Source: Kiritimatiellia bacterium
Lineage (GTDB): Bacteria; Verrucomicrobiota; Kiritimatiellia; RFP12; UBA1067
Direction: 5' to 3'
Length of the DNA stretch: 7,872 bases
NCBI GenBank assembly: GCA_017936245.1
Contig: JAGBFY010000101.1
Location: forward strand, 1 to 7,872
Shown here: positions 6,448 to 7,872 of the stretch, in pieces
How positions within the stretch are numbered: position 1 is the first letter of the stretch
Layout of the letters: every line of letters begins with the position of its first letter
Notes under the pieces: model-generated
The model's database searches: none
The model's input: the letters and a program-made list of their open reading frames with translations, nothing else
What the model was told of the DNA's origin: nothing
Position numbers and translations under genes: made by a program

Positions 6448-7109
6448 ACAATGAAGGAATAGAGGCATTGCGCGTTGATTTCGGACGTGGCAAGTGGAAC
6501 CGCGACGAATGGATCAATGTGAAAAGTTCGCGTTGGGAATACGTGAAGGATTTTGTCCAGGAGGATGACCATATCCTCAATCCGTGCCCGGATCTTCCGG
6601 ATGAGGAGATTTACGCCAACCATGTGACTGACATCTACACGAGCATGGTGTATGGCAAGAAGTTCGAGGCGAAGGCAAAGATTTCGTCTGTGATGAGTTT
6701 TGACCATCTCATGGCTCCGCTGATTGTGATAGCGCCGCGTCTTGGCGAAGACGACAAGGGGCGTCCGGAATTCCGTGAACATCACGAGATTGTGCTGTAC
6801 AACGAGGGCATAAACGTGTGGCACTACGTATTTGAGGACGGCAAGGCGAAGTGGCACCTTGCGGCGTTCCTGCGCGCACCGTTCGAGGCGAAGCGCAAGT
6901 ACGATCTCGAGGTCACGCTTGAGAAGCGCCGCGGACAGGTGCAGATGGATATATACTGCGGCGGCCATCACTTCGGATATCAGGATGAATCCCTCCCGGA
7001 GAGCTTCTATGCCGGAATAACGGCGTGCGAAGGGCGCAACCGCTTCTACGACTTCCGCGTGCGCACCGGTCTTCCGGCGCTCGATCCTGCGGCTGACGGC
7101 GAACACTGA
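6444..7109 (+). CDS. Uncharacterised protein, probable concanavalin-like beta-sandwich domain
   Basis: I do not recognise a named family for this 221-residue protein. It has no signal peptide or membrane helix, so it is probably cytoplasmic. The pattern of alternating hydrophobic strands suggests a jelly-roll sandwich like LamG, concanavalin or DUF1080-type domains: KFEAKAKISSV (73-83), APLIVIAP (91-98), HHEIVLYNEGINVWHYVF (113-130), KYDLEVTLEK (152-161), QVQMDIYCGGHHFGY (165-179), and the closing FYAGITACEGRNRFYDFRV (188-206). Ending in a Gly-rich turn and FYDFxV is typical of such folds. The N-terminal part (1-70) is rich in W, N and D and also looks like the edge strands of a sandwich. Cysteines 172 and 195 and the paired histidines 113-114 and 175-176 are striking but their role is unknown. 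The ATG overlaps the tsaC stop (ATGA) and has a good Shine-Dalgarno site, so it is the third gene of the der operon. A carbohydrate-binding or glycosidase-related role is a guess from fold only. Confidence 0.8.
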   Translation: MNNEGIEALRVDFGRGKWNRDEWINVKSSRWEYVKDFVQEDDHILNPCPDLPDEEIYANHVTDIYTSMVYGKKFEAKAKISSVMSFDHLMAPLIVIAPRLGEDDKGRPEFREHHEIVLYNEGINVWHYVFEDGKAKWHLAAFLRAPFEAKRKYDLEVTLEKRRGQVQMDIYCGGHHFGYQDESLPESFYAGITACEGRNRFYDFRVRTGLPALDPAADGEH

Positions 7110-7117
7110 TTCGGTAG

Positions 7118-7138
7118 GGTCACGCGTCCCGCGTGACC
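7118..7138 (+). repeat. Perfect 9-bp palindromic hairpin between operon and HAD gene
   Basis: GGTCACGCG (7118-7126) and CGCGTGACC (7130-7138) are exact inverted repeats around a TCC loop, starting 9 bp after the stop of the uncharacterised gene. The stem is GC-rich and strong. The bases that follow are A/G-rich (GAAATGGAAAAGAG) rather than T-rich, so a standard intrinsic terminator is not supported in the + direction. It may stabilise the 3' end of the operon mRNA, act as a weak terminator, or be one copy of a dispersed palindromic element. No second copy occurs in this window. Confidence 0.6.
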
Positions 7139-7166
7139 GAAATGGAAAAGAGAAAGGTTTTTATTC

Positions 7167-7872
7167 ATGGGCACATTTGACATTGCAAACAAACGCGCGT
7201 TCGTCTGCGATCTGGACGGTACGCTCTTCATGGGGCCAAACCCCATCAAGCCTGCCGTGGACTTTGTTATCGAGAACACGAAGAGCGGGCGGTTCTGTTT
7301 CTTCTATCTCACGAACAACACGTCCAAGACCCCTGCGGAGTACATGAAGAAGATTGCCGGCGCGAACATTCCCGTCGAGCCGGATCAGATACTGACTCCG
7401 CTCATAACGCTTGAGGAGTACATCCGCGAGAAGGGGTACAAGAGCGTCTATCTCGTGGCGAGCGATGCTGTCGTGAAGCATATGGACGAGCGTCTTCGGG
7501 ATGTCGGCGTGACGTTCGGCTACGACCCTGAACGCAACGAGCTTGCCGCCCTCGCCTACGACCGTGAACTCACGTACGAGAAGCTTCGCCGTCTTACGGC
7601 GCTCTGGAATATGCGCAACGGCGGCAACGCCGAGGTTGGTCTCAAGACTGTTCCTGGCGGCCCTATCGATTTCGTTGCTACGCATCCGGATAACTGCTGT
7701 CCTTCGGAGGAAGGTCCTATCCCGGATGTCGGCGGAATGCTCAAGTTCCTTGAGGCGACAAACGGCATGAAGCCCTCGCATGTGTTCGGCAAGCCTTCGC
7801 CATCCCTCCTCACTCCTGTTCTTCTGCAGTTCGGGAAGGATGAGATCGCCGTCGTTGGAGACCGTCTTTACA
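7167..7872 (+). CDS. HAD-IIA family phosphatase, NagD-like (3' partial)
   Basis: This is the first 235 codons of a haloacid-dehalogenase superfamily hydrolase of subclass IIA, the group holding NagD, phosphoglycolate phosphatase and p-nitrophenyl phosphatases. Motif I is DLDGTLF (15-21) with nucleophile D15 and acid D17; motif II is LTNNTSKTPAEYM (48-60); the motif III lysine is in FGKPSP, and motif IV begins as GDRLY at the very edge of the window. A family-like cap region (about 85-200) includes AYDRELTYEKL and THPDNCCPSEEG. Intact relatives are roughly 260-280 residues, so a few dozen are missing. The enzyme should remove phosphate from a small cytoplasmic metabolite using magnesium; the substrate cannot be named. 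The ATG at 7167 has AAAGG at 7153-7157 with 9-nt spacing. It may be read from its own promoter or by read-through past the hairpin. Confidence 0.93.
   Translation, partial: MGTFDIANKRAFVCDLDGTLFMGPNPIKPAVDFVIENTKSGRFCFFYLTNNTSKTPAEYMKKIAGANIPVEPDQILTPLITLEEYIREKGYKSVYLVASDAVVKHMDERLRDVGVTFGYDPERNELAALAYDRELTYEKLRRLTALWNMRNGGNAEVGLKTVPGGPIDFVATHPDNCCPSEEGPIPDVGGMLKFLEATNGMKPSHVFGKPSPSLLTPVLLQFGKDEIAVVGDRLY

Noticed and set aside
6210..7106. A 298-codon open frame on the - strand opposite tsaC and the uncharacterised gene
   Set aside because: The + strand frames have Shine-Dalgarno sites, ATGA overlaps and, for tsaC, clear family motifs. The antisense product has none.

Overview
The window carries seven protein genes, all on the + strand, with short or overlapping junctions. 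It looks like ordinary bacterial chromosome. No phage, transposon, CRISPR, tRNA, rRNA or obvious defence genes are visible. The DNA is moderately GC-rich, and Shine-Dalgarno sites of the AAGGAG type precede several genes. Two gaps carry a TATAAT-type -10 box, which argues against Bacteroidota (their -10 is TAnnTTTG). The Bat-type von Willebrand pair, Der with its DQPGVTRDR switch region and the overall gene style fit a Gram-negative of the PVC group (Verrucomicrobiota, Kiritimatiellota or Lentisphaerota). That placement is an inference from protein style, not from a marker tree.

Layout. Positions 1-1805 hold two consecutive membrane-anchored VWA proteins resembling BatA (5' end cut off by the window) and BatB, joined by a TAATG overlap. 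They look like the tail of a Bat/aerotolerance-type operon. A 59-bp gap with an extended -10 promoter leads to hisD (1865-3163, histidinol dehydrogenase, all catalytic and zinc residues present). After 55 bp comes a processive-type family 2 membrane glycosyltransferase (3219-4457). A 71-bp gap with a second, matching extended -10 promoter leads to a compact operon (4529-7109): der (ribosome-assembly GTPase), tsaC (threonylcarbamoyl-AMP synthase for tRNA t6A) and a 221-residue uncharacterised protein that looks like a concanavalin-type beta sandwich. Both junctions in this operon are 4-bp ATGA overlaps. A 57-bp gap with a perfect 9-bp hairpin precedes a HAD-IIA (NagD-like) phosphatase (7167 to the right edge, cut off in its last motif).

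How the genes relate. The two VWA proteins should act together at the cytoplasmic membrane. Der and TsaC both serve the translation machinery, one in 50S assembly and one in tRNA modification. HisD is a lone biosynthetic gene away from any visible his neighbours. The glycosyltransferase and the HAD phosphatase have no visible pathway partners.

Nothing here amounts to a clear new system. The points most worth a second look are the uncharacterised protein coupled to tsaC, the two matching promoters, the overlapping inverted repeats at the end of the batB-like gene, and the perfect palindrome before the phosphatase gene. Every gap between genes is under 75 bp, so no long non-coding stretch is left unexplained.
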